From Actinomycetota bacterium (GTDB taxonomy: Bacteria; Actinomycetota; Thermoleophilia; Gaiellales; F1-60-MAGs149): a DNA stretch of 64,000 bases. The translations under genes were made by a program, and so were the position numbers. The stretch covers positions 124,001 to 188,000 of the forward strand of contig JAPLCF010000029.1 in the NCBI GenBank assembly GCA_026392355.1, read 5' to 3'. A model generated the notes under the pieces. The model was not told the DNA's origin. It ran no database searches and worked only from the letters and a program-made list of their open reading frames with translations. This document shows positions 1 through 8,914 of this stretch, in pieces (the stretch's first letter is position 1; the number at the start of each line of letters is the position of its first letter).

Positions 1-457
1 CATCGGCGACAACATCGGGTACTGCATCGGCCGCTTCGGCGGCCGTCGACTGATCGATCGCCTCAGCCGCTTCGAGCGCGTCGCAGCCGGTGTCGCCTGG
101 AGCGAGCAGTTCTTCGCGATCCACGGCGGTAAGGCCGTGGTGCTGGCCCGCTGGACGGCTGGGCTGCGCATCTTCGGCGCGTGGATCGCCGGTATGAGCA
201 GCATGCGCTGGCGCACGTTCTTTCTCTGGAACGTACTCGGCGGCGTCACTTGGGCCTGCTCCCTGACCGCAATCGGCTACGCGTTCGGCGAGTCGATCCA
301 GCGGGTCGAGAGCGTGATGGGTGTCGGCGGTGCGATCGCCTTTGCTGCGATCGTGATCGTTGTCGCGGTGATCCTGCTCCGCCGACTGCAGCGGCGCCAG
401 CAGGCGCGTGCCGAAGTACTGATGGAACGCAAGTTCCCGACCGCGCGCGAGGACTAG
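1..457 (+). CDS. DedA-family membrane protein (5' truncated)
   Basis: The reading frame is open from base 2, so the start lies outside the window. The visible 151 residues begin with a glycine-rich GDNIGYCIGRFGGR segment, followed by an R-W-T-A-G-L-R-I-F-x-x-x-x-A-G-M stretch and two hydrophobic segments, ending in a basic tail. This is the pattern of the C-terminal half of DedA (SNARE-associated/VTT) proteins, polytopic inner-membrane proteins linked in other bacteria to lipid carrier recycling and membrane homeostasis. The TAG stop overlaps the stop of the convergent comB-like gene in a shared CTAG. The exact substrate cannot be inferred. Confidence 0.82.
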   Translation, partial: IGDNIGYCIGRFGGRRLIDRLSRFERVAAGVAWSEQFFAIHGGKAVVLARWTAGLRIFGAWIAGMSSMRWRTFFLWNVLGGVTWACSLTAIGYAFGESIQRVESVMGVGGAIAFAAIVIVVAVILLRRLQRRQQARAEVLMERKFPTARED

Positions 458-1173
458 GCGAGCGCGACGACGACGCGACCCGGGGCCGACTCGACGACGC
501 GAGGTGCCGACGAGAGCGTGTCGACCTGGGCGCAGCGCATGATGTCCGGCTCGAGGCCCGTCCCATCGAGATCGCGCGCACTCTGGCTGTCCTCGAGGGC
601 GGCCAGCGCCAGCGGATACGCGTTGGCGATCGCGATCGCGGTGCGCGCACCGTCGGTCGGGAAGGCGTCGGGCAGCACGTGCAGGATGCGCTGCATCAGG
701 ACACCGGCCACGTAGGCGTCGTCGAGAGCGACCTCGCCGCGCACGCCAGCGCAGCGCACGACGATCGTGCCGTCGGCCGGCACGGCAGCCAGCGCGGCAT
801 CAACCAGCGCCTGCGCATTAACGAGCGCGCCGACGAGGACCGTCGTGGACTCCGCGACGGACTGCAGGATCGCGCGGGTGCCATTCGTGGTCGTCAGGAC
901 GAGTCGATCGCCCTTGCGCTCGGCGTACTCGGCGGGCGAGTTGCCAAGGTCGAAGCCCTCGATCAGCACGCCGTGGCGCTCGCCACCCAGCAGCACGCCT
1001 TCGGCGCGCTCGGCATGGGCATCCTCGATCTCCCCCACGCACGTAACCGACGCGTAGCCGGTGTCAAGCGCGTGCGAGATCGTCGTGGTCGCGCGGATGC
1101 AGTCGACGACGATCGCGACGTCGGCGGGAGCAGGGTCACGCGGGTCGAGTGCGACGTGCAGCGTGTGGGCCAT
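454..1173 (-). CDS. comB: ComB-like 2-phosphosulfolactate phosphatase family protein
   Basis: A 239-residue protein starting MAHTLHVALDP. The segments IVVDCIRATTTISHAL, GER and TTTNGTRAI are typical of the ComB family (2-phosphosulfolactate phosphatase), which in methanogens makes (R)-sulfolactate for coenzyme M. Bacterial homologues are common and their role is often unknown. The ATG lies one base after the ppdK stop (TGAgATG), so the gene is probably translationally coupled to ppdK; a longer upstream start would run inside ppdK and is rejected. No other coenzyme M genes are visible, so the substrate here is uncertain. Confidence 0.82.
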   Translation of the reverse strand: MAHTLHVALDPRDPAPADVAIVVDCIRATTTISHALDTGYASVTCVGEIEDAHAERAEGVLLGGERHGVLIEGFDLGNSPAEYAERKGDRLVLTTTNGTRAILQSVAESTTVLVGALVNAQALVDAALAAVPADGTIVVRCAGVRGEVALDDAYVAGVLMQRILHVLPDAFPTDGARTAIAIANAYPLALAALEDSQSARDLDGTGLEPDIMRCAQVDTLSSAPRVVESAPGRVVVALA

Positions 1174-1174
1174 C

Positions 1175-3826
1175 TCAGCGGTCCTTGAAGCTCGAGTCGA
1201 GTGCGGCCTGCGCAGCGGCAAGGCGGGCAATCGGCACACGGAACGGCGAGCACGACACGTAGTCAACGCCGACCTCGTGGAAGAAGCCGACGCTGGCGGG
1301 ATCGCCGCCGTGCTCACCGCAGACGCCGAGCTTGATGCCCGGCTTGGCGCGGCGGCCGCCTTCGCAGCCCATCCGCACCACGGCGCCAACGCCGTCAATG
1401 TCGAGGGTGGAGAACGGGTTCGCGTCGATCACGCCGTCCTCGATGTACTGCTGGAGGAACTTGCCCTCGGCGTCGTCGCGCGACAGGCCGAGCACGGTCT
1501 GGGTGAGATCGTTCGTGCCGAACGAGAAGAAGTCGCCGTATTCCGCGATCTGGTGGGCGACGACGGCGGCGCGCGGTAGCTCGATCATCGTGCCGATCTC
1601 GATGGGGAACTCGACGCCGTGCGCCTCGTTCTCCTCCTGCACGACCTCCTCGACGAGCTCGCGCATGCGGCGTAGCTCCTCGGCAAACCCAACCAGTGGG
1701 ATCATGATTTCCGGGCGCGGATCGCCACCCTTGGCCTTCAGCTGGTGCGCGGCGCGCATGATCGCGCGGGCCTGCATCCGGTAGATCTCGGGGAACAGGA
1801 GGCCGAGGCGGCAGCCGCGGGTACCGAGCATCGGGTTCGACTCGGTCAATTCCTTCACGCGGGCAAGCAGGAGTTCGGCCTCGCCGAGGTCGCCCTCGTC
1901 ACCGTGCTCCTTGATGCGCTCGACAGAGCGAGACGCTTCGAGCAGCGACGGCAAGAACTCGTGCAGCGGCGGGTCGAGCAGGCGGATCGTGACCGGCAGG
2001 CCGTCCATCGCCTCGAGGATGCCGACGAAGTCGCTCTCCTGCATCGGGCCGATCTGGTCGAGCGCGACCTCGCGCTCGGGGTAGTCGTTGGCGAGGATCA
2101 TCTCGCGCACGACCGGCAGGCGCGTGTCGCTCATGAACATGTGCTCGGTACGGCAGAGACCGATGCCCTCGGCGCCGAAGCTGCGGGCGCGCGCGGCGTC
2201 TTCCGGCGTGTCGGCGTTGGCGCGCACGCGCAGGCGACGAATGTCATCGGCCCACGCGGTGATGCGCTGGAAGTACTCGTCAAAGCGCGGCGGCACGAGG
2301 GCCATCGCGCCACCGAAGATCTCGCCCGTCGAGCCGTCCATCGTGAGGATCTCGCCCTCCTTGATGGTGCGGCCGCCGATGATCACGCTGCGGCCCTGGA
2401 TATCGATCTGGAGACCCTCGACGCCCGCGACGCACGGCTTGCCCATGCCGCGCGCGACGACGGCCGCGTGCGAGGTCATGCCGCCGTGGGCGGTGATGAC
2501 GCCCTGCGCCACGATCACCCCGTGGATGTCGTCGGGCGTGGTCTCCCAGCGCACGAGGATCACCGGCGTGCCGGCCTTGCCACGGCGCTCGGCCGTGTCG
2601 GCGTCGAGCACGACCTCACCGACGCCGGCACCCGGCGAGGCGTTGAGGCCGCGGGCGAGTAGTTCGCGGGGCGCGTCGGGGTCGATCGTCGGATGCAGCA
2701 GCTGGTCGAGCTGCTTGGGGTCGATGCGCTGGACCGCCTGCTCGGTGGTGATCACGCCCTCGTCGACCATGTCGCACGCGACACGCACGGCAGCCTGCGC
2801 GGTGCGCTTGCCGTTGCGGGTCTGCAGCAGGTAGAGCTTGCCCTGCTCGATCGTGAACTCGATGTCCTGCATGTCGCCGTAGTGCGCCTCGAGGCGCGCC
2901 ATCGTGGCGAGCAGCTCGGCGTAGGCCTCGGGCAGCTCGCCCTCGAGCTCGGCCAGCTGCCGTGGCGTACGAATGCCGGCGACGACGTCTTCGCCCTGCG
3001 CGTTGACGAGGAACTCGCCGTACAGCTCCTTCGCGCCGGTGGCGGGGTTGCGGGTGAAGCACACGCCGGTGGCGGAGGTCTCGCCGAGATTGCCGAACAC
3101 CATCTGCATGATGTTCACGGCCGTGCCGAGGTCGTCGGGGATGTCGTTGGCCCGGCGGTAGACGACGGCGCGCGGGTTCTGCCACGAGTCGAAAACGGCG
3201 TTGATCGCCAGGCGCAGCTGGGCACGCGGGTCGTCGCCGAAGGCGTCGGGGCCAGCGGACTCGGCGACGATCTCCTTGAACGTCGCGACGAGCTCCTGCA
3301 GGTCCTCGGCGCTCAGGTCGGTGTCGTTCTTCACGCCACGCGCCTTCTTCAGCTGCGACAGCGCATGCTCAAAGTCGTCGGACGGCACACCGAGCACGAC
3401 CTCGCCGAACATCTGCACGAAGCGGCGGTACGAGTCCCAAGCGAAGCGCGGGTTGCCGCTCTCCGTCGCCAGGCCCTGCACCGCGGCGTCGTTGAGCCCA
3501 AGGTTGAGGATCGTGTCCATCATGCCCGGCATCGAGAACACGGCACCCGAGCGCACGCTGACAAGCAGCGGCTTGTCGGGATCGCCGAGCTTGCGGCCGG
3601 TGCGCTCCTCAAGCGCACCAAGACGGTCGAGCACGCCCTCCCAGAGCCCTTCGGGCCAGGTGCCGCCGGCGTTCATCGCGTCGACGCAGGCCTCGGTCGT
3701 GACGGTGAAGCCGTCGGGGACGGGCACGCCGATGCGCTGCATCTCGGCGACATTGGCGCCCTTGCCACCAAGGAGATTGCGCATCTCAGCGGATCCCTCG
3801 GACTGGTCGTAGACGAACTTCTTCAC
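1175..3826 (-). CDS. ppdK: pyruvate, phosphate dikinase
   Basis: An 883-residue PPDK, which interconverts pyruvate + ATP + Pi with PEP + AMP + PPi in the cytosol. The N-terminal ATP-grasp domain carries GGKGANVAEM near residue 20. The central swivelling domain has the phosphohistidine motif GGMTSHAAVVAR, with H453 as the phospho-carrier and T451 as the usual target of the PPDK regulatory protein. The C-terminal TIM barrel ends with VCGEHGGDP, which holds the catalytic cysteine. The start is GTG (GTGAAGAAG), with an AGGAG about 13 bases upstream. Length fits the family. The cognate regulator ppsR lies at 20255-21100. Confidence 0.97.
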   Translation of the reverse strand: MKKFVYDQSEGSAEMRNLLGGKGANVAEMQRIGVPVPDGFTVTTEACVDAMNAGGTWPEGLWEGVLDRLGALEERTGRKLGDPDKPLLVSVRSGAVFSMPGMMDTILNLGLNDAAVQGLATESGNPRFAWDSYRRFVQMFGEVVLGVPSDDFEHALSQLKKARGVKNDTDLSAEDLQELVATFKEIVAESAGPDAFGDDPRAQLRLAINAVFDSWQNPRAVVYRRANDIPDDLGTAVNIMQMVFGNLGETSATGVCFTRNPATGAKELYGEFLVNAQGEDVVAGIRTPRQLAELEGELPEAYAELLATMARLEAHYGDMQDIEFTIEQGKLYLLQTRNGKRTAQAAVRVACDMVDEGVITTEQAVQRIDPKQLDQLLHPTIDPDAPRELLARGLNASPGAGVGEVVLDADTAERRGKAGTPVILVRWETTPDDIHGVIVAQGVITAHGGMTSHAAVVARGMGKPCVAGVEGLQIDIQGRSVIIGGRTIKEGEILTMDGSTGEIFGGAMALVPPRFDEYFQRITAWADDIRRLRVRANADTPEDAARARSFGAEGIGLCRTEHMFMSDTRLPVVREMILANDYPEREVALDQIGPMQESDFVGILEAMDGLPVTIRLLDPPLHEFLPSLLEASRSVERIKEHGDEGDLGEAELLLARVKELTESNPMLGTRGCRLGLLFPEIYRMQARAIMRAAHQLKAKGGDPRPEIMIPLVGFAEELRRMRELVEEVVQEENEAHGVEFPIEIGTMIELPRAAVVAHQIAEYGDFFSFGTNDLTQTVLGLSRDDAEGKFLQQYIEDGVIDANPFSTLDIDGVGAVVRMGCEGGRRAKPGIKLGVCGEHGGDPASVGFFHEVGVDYVSCSPFRVPIARLAAAQAALDSSFKDR

Positions 3827-3943
3827 AGTGGTGCGACTCCTAAGAGATCCTTGCTCTGAACCCTAGTCGCCCGCACCCCCGCAATACCCTTGCTCCGTGG
3901 CGGATTTGCGCGACACTGTGCAAAGTTCAACGGGAGGCAGGCA

Positions 3944-4300
3944 ATGAGGATCGTCAGCGGCGGCAACAGTTCGGAGCTCTACGGCGGCCGGTTCACCGGC
4001 ACCGTGCGGCTCGAGATGCTCGATGAGGCGCCCGACGGCAGCGTGCCCGATATCGCCCGCGTCTCGTTCGACGACGGCGCCTGCACGTTCTGGCACTCCC
4101 ACCCCGGTGGTCAGAAGCTGCTCGTCCTCGACGGGCTTGGCCGTGTCGGCATGGAGGACGGCGAGACCATCCTGGCGCCGGGTGACTACGTCGATTCGCC
4201 CGCCGACGAGCGCCATTACCACGGCGCCGCTGCCGGGCATGCCTGCACGTTCCTCGCGATCACGTGGGGCACCACCCAGTGGGAAGACCTCGCGCCGTGA
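3944..4300 (+). CDS. small cupin-domain protein
   Basis: A 118-residue single-domain cupin. Motif 1 is seen as FWHSHPGGQKLLVLDG, followed by G-x-V-x-x-E-D-G, then a second motif around GDYVDSPADERHYHGAAAG with further histidines. This is a metal-binding beta-barrel; many such proteins are dioxygenases, isomerases or sugar/quinone-handling enzymes. I chose the ATG preceded by GGGAGG rather than an upstream alternative, which would add 18 low-complexity residues. Its stop overlaps the GTG of the GMC oxidoreductase gene (GTGA), so the two are almost certainly co-translated. Substrate unknown. Confidence 0.8.
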   Translation: MRIVSGGNSSELYGGRFTGTVRLEMLDEAPDGSVPDIARVSFDDGACTFWHSHPGGQKLLVLDGLGRVGMEDGETILAPGDYVDSPADERHYHGAAAGHACTFLAITWGTTQWEDLAP

Positions 4301-5757
4301 GTGCAGCGGCCGACTTCGTGATCGTCGGTGGCGGTTCTGCCGGTGCGGTCACGGCCGCGCGTCTCGCTGAGGCCGGCCGCGACGTGGTCCTCGTGGAGGC
4401 CGGGCCCGACTACGGCCCGCACGGCGCGCCGGGCTGGCCCGCGGATCTCGTCGATGCCACCACGCTCGCGCTGTCGCACGACTGGGGCTACACCAGTGGC
4501 GACGGGCGCTGGGCCTACGAGCGCGCCCGTGTGATCGGCGGCTGCTCCGCCCACAACGGTGCGATCGCGGCCGTCGGCCACCGCGCGGACTACAACGCGT
4601 GGGGCCTGCCCGGCTGGACCGCCGACGACGTGGCGCCGCTGTTCGACACCGTTGTCGAGAAGATGCGCGTCCGCACCTACACCGCCGACGAGGCCGTGCC
4701 GTTTCACCGCCACTGCCTCGAGGCCACGGAGGCGCTCGGCTGGAAGATGACGTCCGACCTCTGCGACCTCGACGGCAACGACGGCTTTGGCCTCGAGACC
4801 GTCAACGTCGTGGGGCGCACGCGCTGGAACACCGCCTTCGCCTACCTCGATCCCGTGCGGCACCTGCCGAACCTGACGATTCTCGACCGCACGCTCGTCG
4901 ATCGCTTTGAGGAGACGCCCGACGGCGTAATCGTCCACGCCGTCAGCGACGGACGGGCCTACGAGATCCAGGCCGGCACGCTCGTGCTCGCCGCGGGCGT
5001 ATACGGCACGCCACTGATCCTGCAGCGATCTGGCATCGGCGACCCCGAGCGCCTACGCGCCGTTGGCGTCGAGCCCGTGCTCGACCTGCCCGGCGTTGGC
5101 GCCAACCTGCACGACCAGCCGCTCGTGCTCGTCGACCGCGAGATCGGTGCAGAGCTGCAGGCCGACATCGATGCCGCAGCCGCTGAGGGCTTCCTGCCCG
5201 AGGAGCAGACCCTCGGCAAGGCGATCTCGTCGCAGGCCACCGACGGCCTCTTCGACCTCCACATCTTTCCGGTCCTGGCTGCCGACCAGACCCACGAGTT
5301 GCATGGCCGTGTCGCGATCGTCGTCTCGTGCGTTACCCCACAGAGCCGCGGGCGCATCGACATCACGTCGACCGATCCCGAGGCGCTGCCGGTGATCGAC
5401 CATCAGTACCTCGGCGACGCGGCTGGTCATGACATCGCCGTGCTGCGCGATGGCATCGTCAAGGCCAACGAGATCCTCGACCACCCCGCGGTTGCCACAC
5501 ATGTCGGCGCAGCGGTCACGGATCTCTCAACCGATGACAGCATTCGCGCCAACGTCGCGCACTACTACCACCCGGTCGGCACCGCCAAGATGGGCACCGG
5601 CCCCGACGCGGTCTGCGACGAGCGTGGGCGCGTGCATGGCCTGTCGCGCGTGGTCGTCGGCGACGTGTGCCTCTACCCGCAGATCATGCGCGCCAATACG
5701 AACCTGCCGGCCGTGATGACGGGCGAGCGCATCGCGCAGCTGCTACTCGCCGACTAG
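4297..5757 (+). CDS. GMC-family FAD-dependent oxidoreductase
   Basis: A 486-residue glucose-methanol-choline oxidoreductase. The N-terminal dinucleotide fold is VIVGGGSAGAVTAARLAEAG, followed by a conserved E ending the second strand (VLVEAGPDYG). The C-terminal active-site region has HYYHPVGTAKMG, and the FAD-contact tail is NTNLPAVMTGERIAQ. Such enzymes oxidise alcohols to aldehydes or ketones. The GTG at 4297 overlaps the cupin stop and fits the start of the Rossmann fold better than the upstream in-frame ATG inside the cupin gene. It opens the catabolic region that runs to about 19.6 kb; its substrate is not known. Confidence 0.9.
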   Translation: MSAAADFVIVGGGSAGAVTAARLAEAGRDVVLVEAGPDYGPHGAPGWPADLVDATTLALSHDWGYTSGDGRWAYERARVIGGCSAHNGAIAAVGHRADYNAWGLPGWTADDVAPLFDTVVEKMRVRTYTADEAVPFHRHCLEATEALGWKMTSDLCDLDGNDGFGLETVNVVGRTRWNTAFAYLDPVRHLPNLTILDRTLVDRFEETPDGVIVHAVSDGRAYEIQAGTLVLAAGVYGTPLILQRSGIGDPERLRAVGVEPVLDLPGVGANLHDQPLVLVDREIGAELQADIDAAAAEGFLPEEQTLGKAISSQATDGLFDLHIFPVLAADQTHELHGRVAIVVSCVTPQSRGRIDITSTDPEALPVIDHQYLGDAAGHDIAVLRDGIVKANEILDHPAVATHVGAAVTDLSTDDSIRANVAHYYHPVGTAKMGTGPDAVCDERGRVHGLSRVVVGDVCLYPQIMRANTNLPAVMTGERIAQLLLAD

Positions 5758-5799
5758 TCTGCACCACACCGAACGATCATCCTGAACGAGGAGCACGAC

Positions 5800-6093
5800 A
5801 TGCCGAAGGGCTACTGGGTCGTCACGGCCAACATCACCGACCCCGAGGCGTTCACGCCCTACCGCTAGACCGCGGGCGCGATCATTGCCGACCATGGTGG
5901 TCACGCGATCATCCGCGGCGACGTCGCTGAGCTCGTGGAGGGCCAGTCGCACGGCCGCTCGTTCATCGTCGAGTTCCCCAGCTACCAGGCCGCGAAGGAC
6001 TGCTACGCGTCGGCCGAGTATCAGGCCGCAATCGAGCTGCGCACGGACGCCGCGCGCTTTGACCTCGTGATTGCCAAGGGGCTCGGCGACTGA
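5800..6093 (+). pseudogene. DUF1330-family small protein interrupted by an in-frame TAG
   Basis: From an ATG with a good GAACGAGGAG ribosome site, the frame reads MPKGYWVVTANITDPEAF and then meets TAG at codon 23 (5866-5868). The same frame continues without any shift through HGGHAIIRGD, VEGQ, FIVEFPSYQAAKDCY and SAEYQ to TGA at 6091. That is a complete DUF1330-type dimeric alpha+beta barrel of about 97 residues. The stop replaces a codon that could be AAG, GAG or CAG by one base. It is either a decayed gene, a base-call error or a readthrough site. It sits downstream of the GMC oxidoreductase gene in the same orientation. Confidence 0.75.
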
Positions 6094-6120
6094 CGAGTTC
6101 TAGCCGATCGGTACGTAGCG

Positions 6121-6144
6121 ACTCATCGGTAAAAACCGATTAGT
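6121..6144. terminator. possible bidirectional hairpin between convergent genes
   Basis: ACTcATCGGTaaaaACCGATtAGT forms a 6-bp stem, extended by three more pairs across one mismatch, with an AAAA loop. It lies between the convergent DUF1330 gene and the HpaB-like gene and overlaps the TAA stop of the latter. There is no long U-run on either strand, so intrinsic terminator function is only suggested by its position. Confidence 0.4.
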
Positions 6145-7606
6145 CGTGCATGAACTGATCGACCAGCGACTCGGCGAACGTGGTGTCCGCCGTGCGATAG
6201 GCCAGCTGCGTCATGCGCCACGAGTCCGACAGGTAGAAGCGCTCGTAGAGCTCGCTGCGTCCCCCGAGGTCGGAGCCGATGAAGTCCCAGGCGAGACGGA
6301 AGATGCGCACGCGCTGCTCGGCGTTGCCACCGGCGGCTTGGAAGTACTTCTCGATGTCCCCGCGAATCGCCGAGTTGAAGTCGGCCTCCGACGGGGTCGC
6401 CATGAAGGATCCGCCGCCGATCAGCTGCAGCAGCTCGTGCGTACGGGGCAGCCACTTCGGCATTTCGCCGCGCAGCGCCATCAAGGGCCGGTCATGCGGG
6501 TACCAGACGCCGTGGCCGTCGAGGTACGAGTCGGCCTCCGCGGCGACGAGCGCCGAGCGCGTGAGCTCCGTCATGTTCCAGATCTGGCCGAGCTTCTCCT
6601 GGATGTGGTCGAAGCGCGCCACGCCCGTGGTCTGCGCCATCGCGTGACCGAGCCCGAACGCGAACATCAGCTTCACGTACGACCGGGTGAACGCCTGGTG
6701 CATGATGTGGCCGCGCCAGCCGGAGTCGGTGATGACCTCGTCGTAGCCAGCGAGATCGCCATCGAGGAAGACGCGGTCCCACGGCACGACGACGTCGTCG
6801 AAGATCACGACCGCGTCCATCTCGTCGAAGCGCGCGCTGAGCGGGTAGTCGAACGTGCTCTTCGGCTTGGCGAACGAGTCGCGGCAGATGAAGCGCAGGC
6901 CCGGCGTCGACATCGGCAGCGCGAACGCAAGCGCGTAGGCCTCGTCGCCCTCCTGCAGGGGCGAGCCGGGGTAAACCGAGATCTCGTCGGCGAACGGCGC
7001 AAGGGTCGCGAGCATGCGCGCGCCGCGGACGATGATGCCCTCCGCGCACTCGCCGACCTTGTGCAGGGAGATCTCGCCGCCCATCTGCTGGGCATCCGAC
7101 TTCGAGCGGTCAGCAACGGGATTCATGATCGCGTGCGTCGTCGAGAGATCCCGGTCGCGCATCAGCTTCTGGTAGTTGACGATGTTCTCCGCGCCGCGCT
7201 CGTTGCCACGGCGCGCCCACACCTCCGACGCCCCGGCGAAGCAGGCGAACGTCACGTTGAGGTAGTCGGGGACGCGGCCCATCATCCCGCCCGTCGCGCC
7301 CGCGATGATCTCCATCGATGCGCGGCGCTTTTCGAGGTCATCCTTGCTGCGCGGGATCAGATGCGTGCGGTTGACGAGCTTGCCGTCATCGGGATTCGGC
7401 GCGAGACAGACCTCGGCGTGCTGATGCTGCGTGTCAAAGACACGTGCAACCGCCTCGGCACCCGTGCTCAAAAACTCGTGGTCCATCGGGTTAGCGACGC
7501 ACTCGCCGCCGATCCAGATCTCGCGATCCTTGTCGTTGCGCAGGCCCTCGAGGAATTCGGCGCCGGTGCGCGCCGCCACGTTGGAACTCGTCTCGGTTGC
7601 AGCCAT
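6140..7606 (-). CDS. HpaB-family flavin-dependent aromatic oxygenase, large component
   Basis: A 488-residue protein of the 4-hydroxyphenylacetate 3-monooxygenase oxygenase (HpaB) family, the FADH2-using half of a two-component hydroxylase. Seen are DHEFLSTG, LAPNPDDGKLVNRTHLIPRSKDDL, a central FDDVVVPWDRVF segment typical of the family, and an IGGGSFMATPSEADF tail. The ATG at 7606 follows GAGGA; an upstream ATG would cross the palindromic operator. No HpaC-type flavin reductase is visible in the window, so the reductase must be elsewhere. The gene is divergent from the nitrilase-family gene across an operator at 7630. The substrate may be a phenol, pyridine or related ring. Confidence 0.9.
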   Translation of the reverse strand: MAATETSSNVAARTGAEFLEGLRNDKDREIWIGGECVANPMDHEFLSTGAEAVARVFDTQHQHAEVCLAPNPDDGKLVNRTHLIPRSKDDLEKRRASMEIIAGATGGMMGRVPDYLNVTFACFAGASEVWARRGNERGAENIVNYQKLMRDRDLSTTHAIMNPVADRSKSDAQQMGGEISLHKVGECAEGIIVRGARMLATLAPFADEISVYPGSPLQEGDEAYALAFALPMSTPGLRFICRDSFAKPKSTFDYPLSARFDEMDAVVIFDDVVVPWDRVFLDGDLAGYDEVITDSGWRGHIMHQAFTRSYVKLMFAFGLGHAMAQTTGVARFDHIQEKLGQIWNMTELTRSALVAAEADSYLDGHGVWYPHDRPLMALRGEMPKWLPRTHELLQLIGGGSFMATPSEADFNSAIRGDIEKYFQAAGGNAEQRVRIFRLAWDFIGSDLGGRSELYERFYLSDSWRMTQLAYRTADTTFAESLVDQFMHD

Positions 7607-7629
7607 CGGAAGCGATCCTCCAGAACAGA

Positions 7630-7646
7630 TTGGATCCATTATCCAA
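7630..7646. promoter_or_regulatory. probable GntR operator, copy 1
   Basis: TTGGATCCATTATCCAA is a 17-bp imperfect palindrome (TTGGAT-N5-ATCCAA). It is 23 bases upstream of the HpaB-like start codon and 70 bases upstream of the divergent nitrilase-family gene. A nearly identical palindrome of the same length occurs at 14769-14785 in another divergent promoter region of the same cluster. Dyads of this kind are typical targets of FCD-type GntR repressors, and one is encoded at 18975-19604. Binding is inferred. Confidence 0.6.
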
Positions 7647-7716
7647 TCCCGCGGGAAGTGTGTCAAGAGGCACCCCCCGTCATTCGCGTACGCTTGCATC
7701 CCACAGGAGGCCGAAC

Positions 7717-8904
7717 ATGGCGAAGCAGACGGGGCCCGTAGCGCCCTACATGGCAGTGGGACTCTCGACGGTGGTGCGCGGTATCTCCAAGCGCAGCGAG
7801 ATCGAGCGCAACCTCGATGTGATCGAAGATGCGATCCATGCGGCCGTCTCGATCATCGGCATCAACATGCCCGTCAAGCTGATCGCCCTCGCCGAGGGCG
7901 CGCTGACGGGCTTTACCGACGAGATCTTCGATATCCCCCACACCGTCGCGGCGCGCGAGTTGTTCATCGACCTACCCGGCCCCGAGACGCAGCGGCTCGG
8001 CAAGCTGGCCAAGCAGTACGACACGTACATCGTCGTGCAGTGCAAGGCCCGGCTGCCCGAGGTGATGGACAACCGCTTCTTCAACATGCTGTTCGTGATC
8101 GGCCCGAACGGGAAGATCGTGCACAAGGCGGCCAAGAACCACCTCTGGTGCCGCGAGCGCTCCACCACCCCGCACGACGTCTACGACCGCTGGGTCGAGG
8201 TGTTTGGCGAGGGGCTCGACGCGTTCTACCCCGTGCTCAAGACGAAGGACATCGGCAACATCGGCACGATGTGCTGCTCCGACGGCGAGTACCCCGAGGC
8301 CGTCCGTGCGCTCGCCTTCAACGGCGCCGAGGTTGTCTACCGCCCGAGTGAGGCCGTACCGATGACGCAGGCTGGCCCCGACGCCGGCGGCACGTGGCTG
8401 CTGCAGAACCGCGCCCACGCGCACTTCAACTCGCTCTACATGGTCTGCCCGAACGTCGGCCCGGTCTACGTGCATCCGAAGATGGAGCAGCCGTACGACA
8501 TCGGTGGCGGCAACGGCCACATCGTCGACTTCCAGGGCCAGGTGCTCGGGCTGTCGCAGAGCGGCATGAACAGCTTCTGCGCCGGCATTATCGACATCGA
8601 GGCGCTCCGCAACTTCCGCGCGATGAACCTCAACTCGAACTGGATGAAGGATCTTCGCACCGAGCTCTTCAAGGACATGTACGACGAGCCGATCCATCCG
8701 AAGAACCTGTGGCTCAAAGACGAGCCCGGCTCGCACGCCGAGGTCGATGAGGTCTATCGCGCCAACATCAAGCGGTTGCAGAAGCGCGGCTCGTGGACGC
8801 CGCCGTCCACGCCACACGAAGGCGCGCGCTACATCCCCGCCATGCCGGGCGATCCGGGCGAGGCGTGGGAGATGATCAAGTCCGAGCTGTGGGACGAGGA
8901 CTAG
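7717..8904 (+). CDS. nitrilase-superfamily carbon-nitrogen hydrolase
   Basis: A 395-residue carbon-nitrogen hydrolase. The catalytic triad can be placed at E60 (IALAEGAL), K140 (HKAAKNHLW) and C187 (MCCSDGEYPEAV, matching the usual C-x-D-x-x-x-PE). After these come GGTWLLQNRAHAH and a long C-terminal extension of more than 100 residues. Members hydrolyse nitriles, aliphatic amides, formamide or N-carbamoyl compounds; the length resembles amidase/formamidase branches, but the substrate is not determinable. The ATG follows a perfect AGGAGG with 6-base spacing. The gene faces a GntR-type operator and probably releases ammonia or a carboxylate in the local pathway. Confidence 0.9.
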   Translation: MAKQTGPVAPYMAVGLSTVVRGISKRSEIERNLDVIEDAIHAAVSIIGINMPVKLIALAEGALTGFTDEIFDIPHTVAARELFIDLPGPETQRLGKLAKQYDTYIVVQCKARLPEVMDNRFFNMLFVIGPNGKIVHKAAKNHLWCRERSTTPHDVYDRWVEVFGEGLDAFYPVLKTKDIGNIGTMCCSDGEYPEAVRALAFNGAEVVYRPSEAVPMTQAGPDAGGTWLLQNRAHAHFNSLYMVCPNVGPVYVHPKMEQPYDIGGGNGHIVDFQGQVLGLSQSGMNSFCAGIIDIEALRNFRAMNLNSNWMKDLRTELFKDMYDEPIHPKNLWLKDEPGSHAEVDEVYRANIKRLQKRGSWTPPSTPHEGARYIPAMPGDPGEAWEMIKSELWDED

Positions 8905-8914
8905 ACTCCACGCC

